Positions 8,882 through 17,991 of a stretch of DNA of 64,000 nt are shown in pieces. The notes beneath the pieces are model-generated. The model saw only the letters and a list, made by a program, of their open reading frames with translations. It did not search any database and was not told where the DNA came from. Numbering within the stretch: the stretch's first letter is position 1; the number at the start of each line of letters is the position of its first letter. The stretch is from NCBI RefSeq assembly GCF_001442755.1, contig NZ_CP006367.1, positions 2,852,001-2,916,000 on the forward strand, written 5' to 3'. A program made the translations under genes and the position numbers. This DNA is from Aureimonas sp. AU20. Lineage in GTDB: Bacteria > Pseudomonadota > Alphaproteobacteria > Rhizobiales > Rhizobiaceae.

Positions 8882-10333
8882 ATGGACGAGACACCTTTCG
8901 ACGATGACAGCCTGCACGAAGAGTGCGGCGTTTTCGGCATTTTCGGCCGTGCGGATGCGGCGGCGGTGGTGACGCTCGGGCTTCATTCCCTCCAGCATCG
9001 TGGCCAGGAAGCGGCGGGCATCGTCTCGTTCGACGGGAAGCAGTTCCATGTCGAGCGCCATGCCGGCCTGATCGGCGACACGTTCACCAAGCAGTCGGTG
9101 CTCGAACGCCTGCCGGGCGAGGCCGCGATCGGCCACACGCGCTACGCCACGACAGGCGGCGGCGGCCTGCGCAACGTGCAGCCCTTCTTCGCCGAGCTTT
9201 CGGCCGGCGGCTTCGCCGTCGCCCATAACGGCAATCTAACCAACGCCATGACCGTGCAGCGCGAGCTGCAGCGGCGTGGGTCGATCTTCTCCTCCACCTC
9301 CGACACCGAGACGATCCTGCATCTGGTGGCCACCAGCGCGGCGCGGCATTTCAACGAGAAGCTGATCGACGCCTTATCTCGGCTTGAGGGCGCCTATTCG
9401 CTGGTCGGCATGGCGCCCGGCCGCATGATCGGCGTGCGCGATCCGCTCGGCATCCGCCCGCTCGTACTCGGCGAGCTCGAAGGCTCGCTGATTCTCGCCT
9501 CCGAAACCTGCGCGCTCGACATTATCGGCGCCGATTTCATCCGCGACATCGAGCCGGGCGAGATGGTGACGATCACCGACACCGGTCTGGAATCCACCTT
9601 CCCGTTCCAGTCGCGCCGCTCGCGCTTCTGCATCTTCGAATATGTCTATTTCGCCCGGCCCGACTCCAATGTCGAAGGGCGCAATGTCTACGAGATCCGC
9701 AAGCGGATCGGCGCGGAGCTTGCCCGCGAGAGCAAGGAGATGGGCGACATCGTTGTGCCCGTTCCCGATTCGGGCGTGCCCGCCGCGATCGGCTATGCCC
9801 AGGAGGCCAAGCTCCCCTTCGAGCTCGGCATCATCCGCAACCACTATGTCGGCCGCACCTTCATCCAGCCGACCGACTCGATCCGCCACATGGGCGTGAA
9901 GCTCAAGCACAATGCCAACCGATCGATGATCGAAGGCAAGCGTGTCATCCTGGTGGACGATTCGATCGTTCGCGGCACCACCTCGCAGAAGATCGTGCAG
10001 ATGGTGCGCGAGGCCGGCGCCAAGGAAGTGCACATGCGCATCGCCTCGCCGCCGACGCGCGCATCCTGCTTCTACGGCGTCGACACGCCGGAAAAGTCCA
10101 AGCTCCTCGCCTCGCGCATGACGATCGAGGAAATGCGGGACTATATCCAGGTCGACAGCCTCGGCTTCGTCAGTATCGACGGCCTTTATCGCGCCTCCTT
10201 CGAGCCGGAGCGCAACCCGCACGCGCCGCAGTTCTGCGACGCCTGCTTCACGGGTGACTATCCGACCGCGCTGACCGACTTCGACGGCGCGGACAATGTG
10301 CGCCAGCTCTCCATGCTGGGCGGCAACGGCTGA
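8882..10333 (+). CDS. purF: amidophosphoribosyltransferase
   Basis: First committed step of purine synthesis: PRPP and glutamine give 5-phosphoribosylamine. The product is about 483 aa. The catalytic Cys of the N-terminal glutaminase domain is C15 in HEECGVFGIFG, so a short propeptide must be removed. LQHRGQEAAGIV and FAVAHNGNLTN are glutamine-site motifs. The PRPP loop is RVILVDDSIVRGTTS. Conserved cysteines near the C-terminus (FCDACFTGDYP) suggest an Fe-S type enzyme as in Bacillus. The start is taken at ATG 8882, which gives a normal propeptide; in-frame upstream starts at 8804 and 8828 would add 18-26 residues. Confidence 0.94.
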   Translation: MDETPFDDDSLHEECGVFGIFGRADAAAVVTLGLHSLQHRGQEAAGIVSFDGKQFHVERHAGLIGDTFTKQSVLERLPGEAAIGHTRYATTGGGGLRNVQPFFAELSAGGFAVAHNGNLTNAMTVQRELQRRGSIFSSTSDTETILHLVATSAARHFNEKLIDALSRLEGAYSLVGMAPGRMIGVRDPLGIRPLVLGELEGSLILASETCALDIIGADFIRDIEPGEMVTITDTGLESTFPFQSRRSRFCIFEYVYFARPDSNVEGRNVYEIRKRIGAELARESKEMGDIVVPVPDSGVPAAIGYAQEAKLPFELGIIRNHYVGRTFIQPTDSIRHMGVKLKHNANRSMIEGKRVILVDDSIVRGTTSQKIVQMVREAGAKEVHMRIASPPTRASCFYGVDTPEKSKLLASRMTIEEMRDYIQVDSLGFVSIDGLYRASFEPERNPHAPQFCDACFTGDYPTALTDFDGADNVRQLSMLGGNG

Positions 10334-10420
10334 GCGGGTTCAAACCCGCCCTGCCATGAGCTAGACAGGCCGCTTGAAGGCGGCCACCGGGCCGCCCCGA
10401 ACCGGGGGGCTCAGCGGCTC

Positions 10421-11161
10421 ATGGCAGGACAACTCGAAGGGCGCGTCGCGCTGGTCACCGGCGCGTCGCGCGGCATCGGCTATCACCTCTCCAAGCTTCT
10501 GGCGGCGGAAGGCGCGCATGTCGTGGCCGTCGCCCGCACCGTAGGCGGATTGGAAGAGTTGGACGACGAGATCAAGGCGGCCGGCGGCTCGGCGACGCTG
10601 GTGCCGCTCGACCTCACCGACATGGCCGGTATCGACCGGCTCGGCGGCGCGATCAACGAGCGCTGGGGCAAGTTGGACGTTCTGGTCGCCAATGCAGGCG
10701 TGCTCGGCATCCTGGCGCCGATCGGCCATATCGAAGCCAAGACCTTCGACAAGACGATGACGATCAACGTCAACGCGACCTGGCGCGTCATCCGCTCGGT
10801 GGACCCGCTCCTGCGCCTGTCGGACGCCGGGCGCGGCATCGTCCTCTCCTCGGGCGCGGCCCATTCCTGCAAGGCGTTCTGGGGGCTCTATGCCGCGAGC
10901 AAGGCGGCGGAGGAAGCGCTCGTTCGCTCCTGGGCCAACGAGACCGTCAACACGCCGCTGAGGGTCAATTCCGTCAACCCCGGCGGCACCCGCACGGCGA
11001 TGCGCGCCCTGGCCATGCCAGGCGAAGACCCGGCGACGCTGCCGAGCCCGGCCGATGTCGCAGCCAAGATCCTGCCGCTCGCCTTCCCCAGCCTCGCTGA
11101 GACGGGCCAGCTGTTCGACGTGCGCAAGAACCGCTTCCTGCGCTATCGCGATCCGGAATGA
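10421..11161 (+). CDS. SDR-family NAD(P)-dependent oxidoreductase
   Basis: The product is 246 aa, a classical short-chain dehydrogenase. The cofactor motif TGASRGIG is at 13-20, NAG at 91-93, the catalytic Ser at 143-144 and YAASK at 157-161. The C-terminal region has VNPGGTRTAMR. The substrate cannot be deduced. It lies 87 bases after purF on the same strand, a neighbourhood common in Hyphomicrobiales, so it may be read from the same transcript. It converges with the PNPOx-like gene. Confidence 0.88.
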   Translation: MAGQLEGRVALVTGASRGIGYHLSKLLAAEGAHVVAVARTVGGLEELDDEIKAAGGSATLVPLDLTDMAGIDRLGGAINERWGKLDVLVANAGVLGILAPIGHIEAKTFDKTMTINVNATWRVIRSVDPLLRLSDAGRGIVLSSGAAHSCKAFWGLYAASKAAEEALVRSWANETVNTPLRVNSVNPGGTRTAMRALAMPGEDPATLPSPADVAAKILPLAFPSLAETGQLFDVRKNRFLRYRDPE

Positions 11162-11212
11162 GTAGGCTCCTCCCGGCGGCCTACGGCAGCCGGGAGGCCC
11201 CAACCTGATCGA

Positions 11213-11767
11213 TCAGGCTTCCTCGAAGCCGGTCGGCAAGCCGTCCATGCTGATGAGGTTCTTCTCCCGGCGATAGGCGCGCAAGCCATCCTCGCCCTTG
11301 GCGGCGGCCCAGCGATCCAGCGTCGGCCGCTCGCCGGCTGGCTCGAACAGGGGCACGCCGAAACCGCAGGAGGTCTGCACGAGATCCACCGCAAGGAAGA
11401 CGACCTGCCGGGCGCCAAGCGGCTCGTCGCCACCATAATGGGCGTCGAGAAAGGCGCGGTAGCGCTCCGACCCGCGAAAGGCCACGTCTCCGCTCCCATA
11501 AAGGCGCAGGATCAGCGGCGGGCCGTCGAAGGCGCAGAACATGATCGTCAGCCGCCCGTCGGCTTTTAAGTGCGCGGACGTTTCGCTGCCCGAGCCGGTC
11601 AGGTCGAGATAGGCCACCTCGTTCGGCCCGAGGCGATGCAGATGGTCGGTCGGGCGCGGCGAGATGTTGACGCGCGTTCCCTCCGCCGCGGAGGCGGTGA
11701 AGAAGATGCGCTGCCGGTCGATGAACTCGGCTAGACGCTCGTCGATCGCGGGAAACTGCTTGGCCAT
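11213..11767 (-). CDS. pyridoxamine 5'-phosphate oxidase-family (split-barrel FMN-binding) protein
   Basis: The product is 184 aa, beginning MAKQFPAIDERLAEFIDRQ. The segment IFFTASAAEGTRVNISPR and the following VAYLDLTGSGSETSAHL are typical of the PNPOx-like split barrel that binds FMN or F420. This subgroup is usually annotated as a general stress or unknown-function PNPOx protein; it is not the vitamin B6 enzyme itself. The start is 10 bases after the pssA stop, so it is probably the last gene of the psd-pssA unit. Its role there is unknown. Confidence 0.82.
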   Translation of the reverse strand: MAKQFPAIDERLAEFIDRQRIFFTASAAEGTRVNISPRPTDHLHRLGPNEVAYLDLTGSGSETSAHLKADGRLTIMFCAFDGPPLILRLYGSGDVAFRGSERYRAFLDAHYGGDEPLGARQVVFLAVDLVQTSCGFGVPLFEPAGERPTLDRWAAAKGEDGLRAYRREKNLISMDGLPTGFEEA

Positions 11768-11777
11768 GGATGCGACC

Positions 11778-12578
11778 TCAGGGGTTGGCGCCGGCGTGCG
11801 CCTGCTCCTGCCGGCGATAGGCACGGATGGAGAAGGGAATGGCGGCGTAATAGGCGATGGCTGACACCGTCAACGTTTCCCAGAAGAAGCTGAGTAGCAG
11901 GCCGATATAAAGAACCACGACCAACACGATCCAGACGAAATGATCGCGCCGCACCGGCAGGCCGATCGTCTTGCCCGAGAAGGTCGGGATGCGGCTCGCC
12001 ATCAGGAGACCGACGCAGACGAGATAGATCGAGGCGAAGGCGCCCGAGACTTCCGGCATGTTGAAGTTGCCGGCAAACGTCAGATAAACCGGAAACAGCG
12101 CGAGTCCCGCTCCCGCCGGCGAAGGTACGCCGGTGAAGTAGGCGCTCTTCCAGGCCGGCCGGTTCGGCTCGTCCAGCATCGTGTTGAACCGCGCGAGACG
12201 CAAGGCGCAACCCGCGATGTAGAGGAGCGCTGCGATCCAGCCGATCGAGCCGACCGCGTGCAGCGAATGGGCATAGAGCAGGAGCGCCGGGGCGACGCCG
12301 AAGTTGACGATGTCGGCGAGAGAATCCATTTCCGCGCCGAAGCGGCTCTGGCCGTTGACGAGGCGGGCGATGCGCCCGTCGATCCCATCCAGGAAGGCCG
12401 CGCCGAGAACCAGCCCCACCGCCAGCTCGAACCGGCCTTCGAAGGCGAAGCGAATGCCCGTCACGCCGGCGCAGATCGACAGGATCGTGATGATGTTCGG
12501 CAGGACCTGCCGGAAGGTGACGCGCGAAGCGGGCGCGCGCTGCGTGATCTCGTCGCCCGGGGGGATCGCTCCGCTCAT
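11778..12578 (-). CDS. pssA: CDP-diacylglycerol--serine O-phosphatidyltransferase
   Basis: The product is about 266 aa, an integral membrane enzyme joining CDP-diacylglycerol and serine to make phosphatidylserine. The CDP-alcohol phosphotransferase motif is complete: D64, D67, G68, A71, R72, G81, D85 and D89 (within DGIDGRIARLVNG and GAEMDSLAD). Several membrane segments surround it. The ATG at 12578 has AAGGA nine bases upstream and lies four bases after the psd stop. An upstream in-frame start at 12605 would overlap psd. With psd it provides phosphatidylethanolamine. Confidence 0.93.
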   Translation of the reverse strand: MSGAIPPGDEITQRAPASRVTFRQVLPNIITILSICAGVTGIRFAFEGRFELAVGLVLGAAFLDGIDGRIARLVNGQSRFGAEMDSLADIVNFGVAPALLLYAHSLHAVGSIGWIAALLYIAGCALRLARFNTMLDEPNRPAWKSAYFTGVPSPAGAGLALFPVYLTFAGNFNMPEVSGAFASIYLVCVGLLMASRIPTFSGKTIGLPVRRDHFVWIVLVVVLYIGLLLSFFWETLTVSAIAYYAAIPFSIRAYRRQEQAHAGANP

Positions 12579-12582
12579 CGGA

Positions 12583-13281
12583 TCAATCCTTGCGCCAGGA
12601 GACATGAGCCGTGTTGACGGCGAATTCGGCGATCACCGTTTCTCCGGCGATCGCCGTCTGGCCTTCCGCGACGCGCGCCACCGTGCCGTCCGGCAGGTAG
12701 ACGTCGAGGCGCGAGCCGAAGCGAATGAGGCCGAAGCGCTCGCCCGCTTCCAGATGGTCGCCGGTATGAGAGAAGACCACGATGCGCCGCGCGATGGCGC
12801 CCGCGATCTGGACCACGCCCACCTCGCCGCGCGGGCTCTCGACCACCATGGAGGACCGCTCGTTCACCTCGCTCGCCTTGTCGAGCTCGGCATTGGCGAA
12901 CTTGCCCTCCTTGTAAGCGATGCGCGCGATGCGACCGCGAACCGGAACGCGGTTCACGTGGCAGTTGAAGACATTCATGAAGATCGAGATGCGCAGCAGC
13001 GGCTCTTCGCCGAGGCCGAGCTCGGCCGGCGGCACGACATGGCCGACCAGCGACACGCGCCCGTCCGCCGGGCTCACGACAAGATGATCGGCCACCGGCG
13101 TCACGCGCTCGGGGTCGCGGAAGAAATAGGCGCACCAGAGGGTGAGCACGAGGCCGATCCAGAACAGCGGCTCCCATAGGAGCCCGAGCAGAACCGAAGC
13201 GACGAAGAAGCCGGCGATGAACGGGTAGCCCGCCCGGTGGATAGGCACCAAGGCGTTTCGGATCGAGGCGATCATGTCCAT
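12583..13281 (-). CDS. psd: phosphatidylserine decarboxylase proenzyme (short type)
   Basis: The product is 232 aa, matching the short Psd type found in many alphaproteobacteria and archaea. It decarboxylates phosphatidylserine to phosphatidylethanolamine. An N-terminal hydrophobic region (about 20-55) anchors it. The self-cleavage site that creates the pyruvoyl group is G189-S190 in [32 protein letters not shown] is the conserved central motif. It is immediately upstream of pssA on the same strand, an operon arrangement that fits the two-step pathway. Confidence 0.94.
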   Translation of the reverse strand: MDMIASIRNALVPIHRAGYPFIAGFFVASVLLGLLWEPLFWIGLVLTLWCAYFFRDPERVTPVADHLVVSPADGRVSLVGHVVPPAELGLGEEPLLRISIFMNVFNCHVNRVPVRGRIARIAYKEGKFANAELDKASEVNERSSMVVESPRGEVGVVQIAGAIARRIVVFSHTGDHLEAGERFGLIRFGSRLDVYLPDGTVARVAEGQTAIAGETVIAEFAVNTAHVSWRKD

Positions 13282-13410
13282 CGGGGAATTGGTCCTTCGC
13301 TGCGCGGCGCGGCAACGAGGCCGTTGCCGCCGGGAACCGACACATAGGGAGAAACGGGCCGGCGCTCAACGCCGTCCCGTCGGGTTTGGCGGCCTGGGAC
13401 CGCCTTGCGG

Positions 13411-15306
13411 TCAGACCGTCTCGGCGGGCCGCTTGCGCTCCAGCACACCCAAGGCGTCCGCCTCACGGGCGCGGCGAAGCGTTTCTTCGGCTTCGCTTTC
13501 CTCGCGCTGCATGCGCCACATCTCGGCATAAAGCCCGCTCGCGGCGAGCAGGTCGCGATGCGAGCCGCGCTCCACGATGACACCGGCCCGAAGCACGATG
13601 ATCTCATCGGCGTCCACGATGGTGGAGAGCCGGTGCGCGATGGTCAGCGTCGTGCGCGAGCGCGAGACGAGCTGGAGCGCGCTCTGGATCTCCTGTTCGG
13701 TGTGGGTGTCGAGTGCCGAGGTGGCCTCGTCCAACACGAGGATCGGCGGGCTCTTCAGGATGGTTCGCGCGATCGCCACGCGCTGCTTCTCGCCGCCGGA
13801 AAGCTTCAGGCCGCGCTCGCCCACCATCGTGTCGAACCCGTCCGGCAGAAGCTCGATGAAGCGTGAGATCTGCGCCAGATCGGCGGCGCGCGTCACATCC
13901 TCGTCGCTCGCCGAGGGCCGGCCGTAGCGGATGTTGTAGCGGATCGTGTCGTTGAACAGCACGGTGTCCTGCGGCACGATGCCGATGGCCTTGCGCACGC
14001 TTTCCTGCCGGACCTCGGAAATGTCCTGCCCGTCGATCGTGATGCGGCCGGAATCCAGATCGTAGAAGCGAAAGAGAAGCCGCGAGATGGTGGATTTGCC
14101 GGCGCCCGAGGGGCCGACGATCGCCACCGACTTGCCGGCAGGCACCTCGAAGGAAACGCCGCGCAGGATCTGCCGCTCGGGATCGTAGCCGAAGCGCACG
14201 TCCTCGAAGCGGATGGCGCCCTGCCCGACCACGAGATCCCTCGCGCCCGAACGGTCCTGCACCTCCTGCCGGATATGGAGGAGGTTGAACATCTCCTCCA
14301 TGTCGGTCAGGCCCTGGCGGATTTCGCGATATACGAAGCCGATAAAGTTGAGCGGCACGGAAAGCTGCATGAGCAGCGCGTTGATGAAGACGAAGTCGCC
14401 CAGCGTCTGTGTGCCCGCGCGCACCTCCATGGCCGACATGACCATGGCGATGCCCATGCCGGCGGAGAAGATGACGCCCTGGCCGAAGTTCAGCCAGCCG
14501 AGCGAGGTCCAGGTTTCCGTCGCGGCCTTCTCGTAGCGCGCCATGGATCGATCGTAGCGCTCGGCTTCCATGGTCTCGTTGCCGAAATACTTGACCGTCT
14601 CGAAATTAAGGAGCGAGTCGATCGCCTTGGTGTTGGCGTCGGTGTCGCTGTCGTTCATCTCGCGGCGGATGGTGATGCGCCAGTCGCTCGCCTTGATGGT
14701 GAACCAGCCGTAGAGAACCACGGTTGCGGTGATGACGACGAGATAGGACAGGCCGTAGGTGAAGCCGAAGATCGCCGCCGTCAGCGCGAATTCCAGAAGC
14801 GTCGGCAGCGTATTGAGGATCGTGAAGCGCACGATCGTCTCGATGCCCTTGGTGCCGCGCTCGATGATGCGGCTAAGGCCGCCCGTGCGCCGCTCCAGAT
14901 GGAAGCGCAGCGAGAGCTGATGCATGTGAACGAAGGTTTGGTACGCCAGAATGCGGACGGCGTATTGCCCGACGCGGGCGAAGAGCGAATCGCGCAGCTG
15001 GTTCAGCGCGACGGAGACGACGCGGGCAATATTGTAGGCCACGACCAGCGTCACCGCGCCGGTCAGCACCAGCGGCAGCCAGCCGGAGGCTGAGTTCACG
15101 CCGTTCAGCGCGTCAGTCGCCCATTTGAAGAAATAGGGAATGCCGACTGTCAGGATCTTGGCCAGCACGAGATAGAAGGTCGCCCAGAGAACGCGGGCTT
15201 TGAGATCGGGTCTCTCCTGCGGCCACATATAGGGCCACAGGTTTTTCAGTGTGCGCCACATGGCGCCGCTGTCGCCGGAAACGGCTTGGGGCTTCGTGTC
15301 GGACAA
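13411..15306 (-). CDS. ATM1-type ABC transporter, fused permease and ATPase
   Basis: The product is about 631 aa: six membrane helices followed by an ABC domain. It resembles the mitochondrial ATM1/HMT and bacterial ATM1 group that exports glutathione-linked metal or sulfur compounds. Visible motifs are VAIVGPSGAGKST (Walker A), LSGGEKQRVAIART (signature) and PPILVLDEATSALD (Walker B). The start is uncertain: TTG at 15306 would give MSDTKPQ, similar to relatives, while ATG at 15258 and TTG at 15333 are alternatives; none has a strong Shine-Dalgarno. It lies 129 bases upstream of psd on the same strand. The substrate is inferred from family only. Confidence 0.88.
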   Translation of the reverse strand: MSDTKPQAVSGDSGAMWRTLKNLWPYMWPQERPDLKARVLWATFYLVLAKILTVGIPYFFKWATDALNGVNSASGWLPLVLTGAVTLVVAYNIARVVSVALNQLRDSLFARVGQYAVRILAYQTFVHMHQLSLRFHLERRTGGLSRIIERGTKGIETIVRFTILNTLPTLLEFALTAAIFGFTYGLSYLVVITATVVLYGWFTIKASDWRITIRREMNDSDTDANTKAIDSLLNFETVKYFGNETMEAERYDRSMARYEKAATETWTSLGWLNFGQGVIFSAGMGIAMVMSAMEVRAGTQTLGDFVFINALLMQLSVPLNFIGFVYREIRQGLTDMEEMFNLLHIRQEVQDRSGARDLVVGQGAIRFEDVRFGYDPERQILRGVSFEVPAGKSVAIVGPSGAGKSTISRLLFRFYDLDSGRITIDGQDISEVRQESVRKAIGIVPQDTVLFNDTIRYNIRYGRPSASDEDVTRAADLAQISRFIELLPDGFDTMVGERGLKLSGGEKQRVAIARTILKSPPILVLDEATSALDTHTEQEIQSALQLVSRSRTTLTIAHRLSTIVDADEIIVLRAGVIVERGSHRDLLAASGLYAEMWRMQREESEAEETLRRAREADALGVLERKRPAETV

Positions 15307-15463
15307 GGGGACGATCCAATATGAAGGCGGCAAAGGCCTCGCCGCACCGGCGGCTCCTGCGCCGCCCGCTTTGGATCGGTTCTAGTCCCGCGCCCGGCGG
15401 GAGGCCAGTCCCCTTCGCGCTCGGTTTGATGAACGCACCGGCACGCCCACTAAGCCAGAGGGC

Positions 15464-16663
15464 TCAGCCGTTCTTGTCGGGAACGCGGAAGACCTGGCCG
15501 GGATAGATCCGGTGTGGATTGCGGATCTGATCGCCATTGGCGAGATAAATCACGGTGAACCGGCTGCCCTGCCCATAGGCGTTGCGCGAAATACGCCAAA
15601 GCGTGTCGCCCTTGCGGATGATGACGCGTGCTTCGACGCGCTTCAGAGCCGGCTGGAGGGTGGCGCCGGATGTGGCCGCGACATCGGCGCTCGCCTCGCC
15701 TGATGCAGCAGCGACAGTCGCCTCGGAGGGAGCCGGCGCGATTGCAGCGAGCGGGGCTGTGTCCGGGCGATTGAAGGGAACTTCGACGCGCGCCACGACG
15801 CGGCCCGCACCGTCCACCTCGTCGGCGCGCACGACATGATCGCCGACCGCGACGCCCGCCAGGGCACTCGCGATGAACCGATCGCCCGCGCCGCCCTCGG
15901 TTTCGGAAACCAGCGCGTCGTCGAGATAGATGCGCACCTTCGAGCGCTCGCTCGCGGCCCCGGCCACGAAGAGCTTGCCGTTCTCGGCCTCGACGGCCTC
16001 GACCGACAGCGTCCTCGCCGGAGCGCCAGCGGAGACCGGTGGCGTCGCATCCGGCGCCGGCTGCGCGGAGGAGACCTGCATGCCCGCACCCGACGGGGCG
16101 GCCGGCGTCCGATCCTTGGTGGCGGCGGGCTCGGAGGCGGGCTTCACCAGAATTTCCGAAGCCTCGCCCGGCCGCTGCAGCATGACCAGCAGCTCGCTCT
16201 CGCGCCCCTTCTCGGGCACGTTGACGATGGCGGTCTCGCCCGACGCGGCGTCGGAGGCGCGGCCGGTGTCGTTCAACGCCAAGCGATGCTGGCCGACGGG
16301 AAGCGTGAGATCGAGGGCGAAGGCGCCGCTGGCGTCAGTCTTCACCTCGGCCAGTTGCTCGGTTCCGTTTTGGAGGCGCACGGTGGCATTCGGCGCCGCG
16401 CGCCCCGCAACCACGGCCGCGCCATCGGGCTCCACGCGCACGATGTCGAAACTCGGCGCGGGGGCCGTCGTCGCTTCGGCCGCCTGTTCGGCTGGCGCAG
16501 TTGCCGAGGGAGCGACCGTCGAGGATGGCGCGACACTCGCCGGCGCCGGCTTCTCGGTCGAAGCGAGCTCCGTGCGCGGTGCTTCGAACAGGCCGAAATG
16601 CCAGCCGCCGGCAAACGCGGCGACCGCAATGGCCAATATCGAAACTCCCATACGCGCGTTCAT
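15464..16663 (-). CDS. LysM-domain envelope protein
   Basis: The product is 399 aa. The N-terminus has one hydrophobic segment (GVSILAIAVAAFAGG), probably an anchor or uncleaved signal, then an Ala/Pro/Thr-rich linker. The middle carries two beta-sandwich-like segments (about 75-135 and 225-300) resembling bacterial Ig-like repeats. The C-terminal 50 residues are a LysM domain, IRKGDTLWRISRNAYGQG through YPGQVFRVP, which binds peptidoglycan. This architecture is common in rhizobia, with no enzymatic domain seen. It is probably periplasmic. It stands 157 bases from the ABC transporter, perhaps its own transcript. Confidence 0.85.
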   Translation of the reverse strand: MNARMGVSILAIAVAAFAGGWHFGLFEAPRTELASTEKPAPASVAPSSTVAPSATAPAEQAAEATTAPAPSFDIVRVEPDGAAVVAGRAAPNATVRLQNGTEQLAEVKTDASGAFALDLTLPVGQHRLALNDTGRASDAASGETAIVNVPEKGRESELLVMLQRPGEASEILVKPASEPAATKDRTPAAPSGAGMQVSSAQPAPDATPPVSAGAPARTLSVEAVEAENGKLFVAGAASERSKVRIYLDDALVSETEGGAGDRFIASALAGVAVGDHVVRADEVDGAGRVVARVEVPFNRPDTAPLAAIAPAPSEATVAAASGEASADVAATSGATLQPALKRVEARVIIRKGDTLWRISRNAYGQGSRFTVIYLANGDQIRNPHRIYPGQVFRVPDKNG

Positions 16664-16914
16664 GCTCTTGCCGCCAATTTGAGGTAAAAAATTGATTACT
16701 AAGGGAGTTTATCCCCGCAACTTTCCTACGGCAATGCGTTTTGGCGCGGTAAGGTTATCGCGGGGAAGCCGGGCAGTTGCTCGGGTCTTCTCTCACCTCG
16801 TCATGGTGACAGCCAAGCAACACGGGCTTGCCTGGATTCACCTTGTCTTCCGTTGCTTGTCACGCCGGGCGGAAACCGCCCTGGACTCCCACCCGGTCGC
16901 CAACAGGAGCATCC

Positions 16915-17967
16915 ATGCCTCAGCCCGCCCGTGCGGCCATCCTCTCTCTCGCTCGCGCGCTTGGGTCAAGCGCGATGCTCCTGGCCTGTGTCTCGGTTGC
17001 TGAAGCCGAGATGGTGGAGCGGCCCGGACGCTGGATCGGGCGCGTGAATGAGAGGGAGCGCTTGTTCAGCTGGCCGGGCAGCGGCTTCGCCCTCAGATTC
17101 CAAGGTCGCCGGTTGGAACTCCGCCTCCAGACCGATGGCGAGAACAGTCTCGTTGCCCAGATCGACGGGGAGCGGCGGCGGATCGACCTCGCGCCCGGCG
17201 CTCGAAGCTACACGCTGTTCGATGGTGCTGCCGGTCGACACGACGTGCGGCTATTCAAGCGCACCGAAGGCGATGTCGGCCAAGTCGGCTTTCTCGGCGC
17301 CGAAACGGACGGGCATTTCCTTCCGGCCCAGGCGCCGGAACGGCGCGTTCTCGTGATCGGCGATTCGATCTCGGCGGGATACGGGATCGAGGGCGCTGGA
17401 CCGGACTGCCCGTTTTCGCCGGGCACGCAGGACCAGACGCAGACCTATGCCGCCCTGGCCGCGGCGCGCTTGGAAGCGGAGACCACGACGCTGGCCGCCT
17501 CGGGCCGCGGCCTCGTTCGCAATTACAGCGGCGCCCGCACCGGGACGATGCTTGCGCTGATGGACCGCGCCCTGCCCGGCGAAGCGCGGCCGACCGCGCC
17601 TGCCCCCGGTCCGTTCGATCTCGTTCTCGTGCATCTCGGCACCAACGATTTCAGCGGAGAGGACAAGCCGGAGGGGTTTGAGAAAGCCTATGTCGAGCTT
17701 CTGCAAACCCTGCGCCAACGCTACCCCGAAGCGCCGATCTACGCTCTGCTGGGGCCCATGCTCGGGCCCGAGCCTTTCACTGAAGCGAGCCGGGCGATCG
17801 AGGGTGCGGTGGCGAGCCGGCGCGGAGCGGGGGACGAGGCGGTGCGCTTTCTCGCCTTTCCCCCGCCCCCGTCTTCATTCGGCTGCGACTGGCATCCCGG
17901 CTTGGCGGCGAACCGCGAAATGGCCGATCGTCTGGTTGCGCGCCTGAAGGCCGATCTGGGCTGGTAG
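16915..17967 (+). CDS. secreted CE2-like SGNH esterase
   Basis: The product is 350 aa. Residues 1 to about 32 form a signal peptide ending in SVAEAE. A beta-sandwich domain follows (WIGRVNERERLFSWPGSGF to about 135), then the SGNH hydrolase domain. Its catalytic Ser is in VLVIGDSISAGYG, Asn in HLGTNDFSG, and Asp and His in CDWHPG near the end. A jelly-roll domain plus SGNH domain is the layout of carbohydrate esterase family 2, which removes acetyl groups from polysaccharides. AGGAG at 16904-16908 precedes the ATG at 16915. It converges on two membrane acyltransferases. The substrate is unknown. Confidence 0.85.
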   Translation: MPQPARAAILSLARALGSSAMLLACVSVAEAEMVERPGRWIGRVNERERLFSWPGSGFALRFQGRRLELRLQTDGENSLVAQIDGERRRIDLAPGARSYTLFDGAAGRHDVRLFKRTEGDVGQVGFLGAETDGHFLPAQAPERRVLVIGDSISAGYGIEGAGPDCPFSPGTQDQTQTYAALAAARLEAETTTLAASGRGLVRNYSGARTGTMLALMDRALPGEARPTAPAPGPFDLVLVHLGTNDFSGEDKPEGFEKAYVELLQTLRQRYPEAPIYALLGPMLGPEPFTEASRAIEGAVASRRGAGDEAVRFLAFPPPPSSFGCDWHPGLAANREMADRLVARLKADLGW

Positions 17968-17991
17968 CGCCGGCGGGTAGGGTCGTCGCGC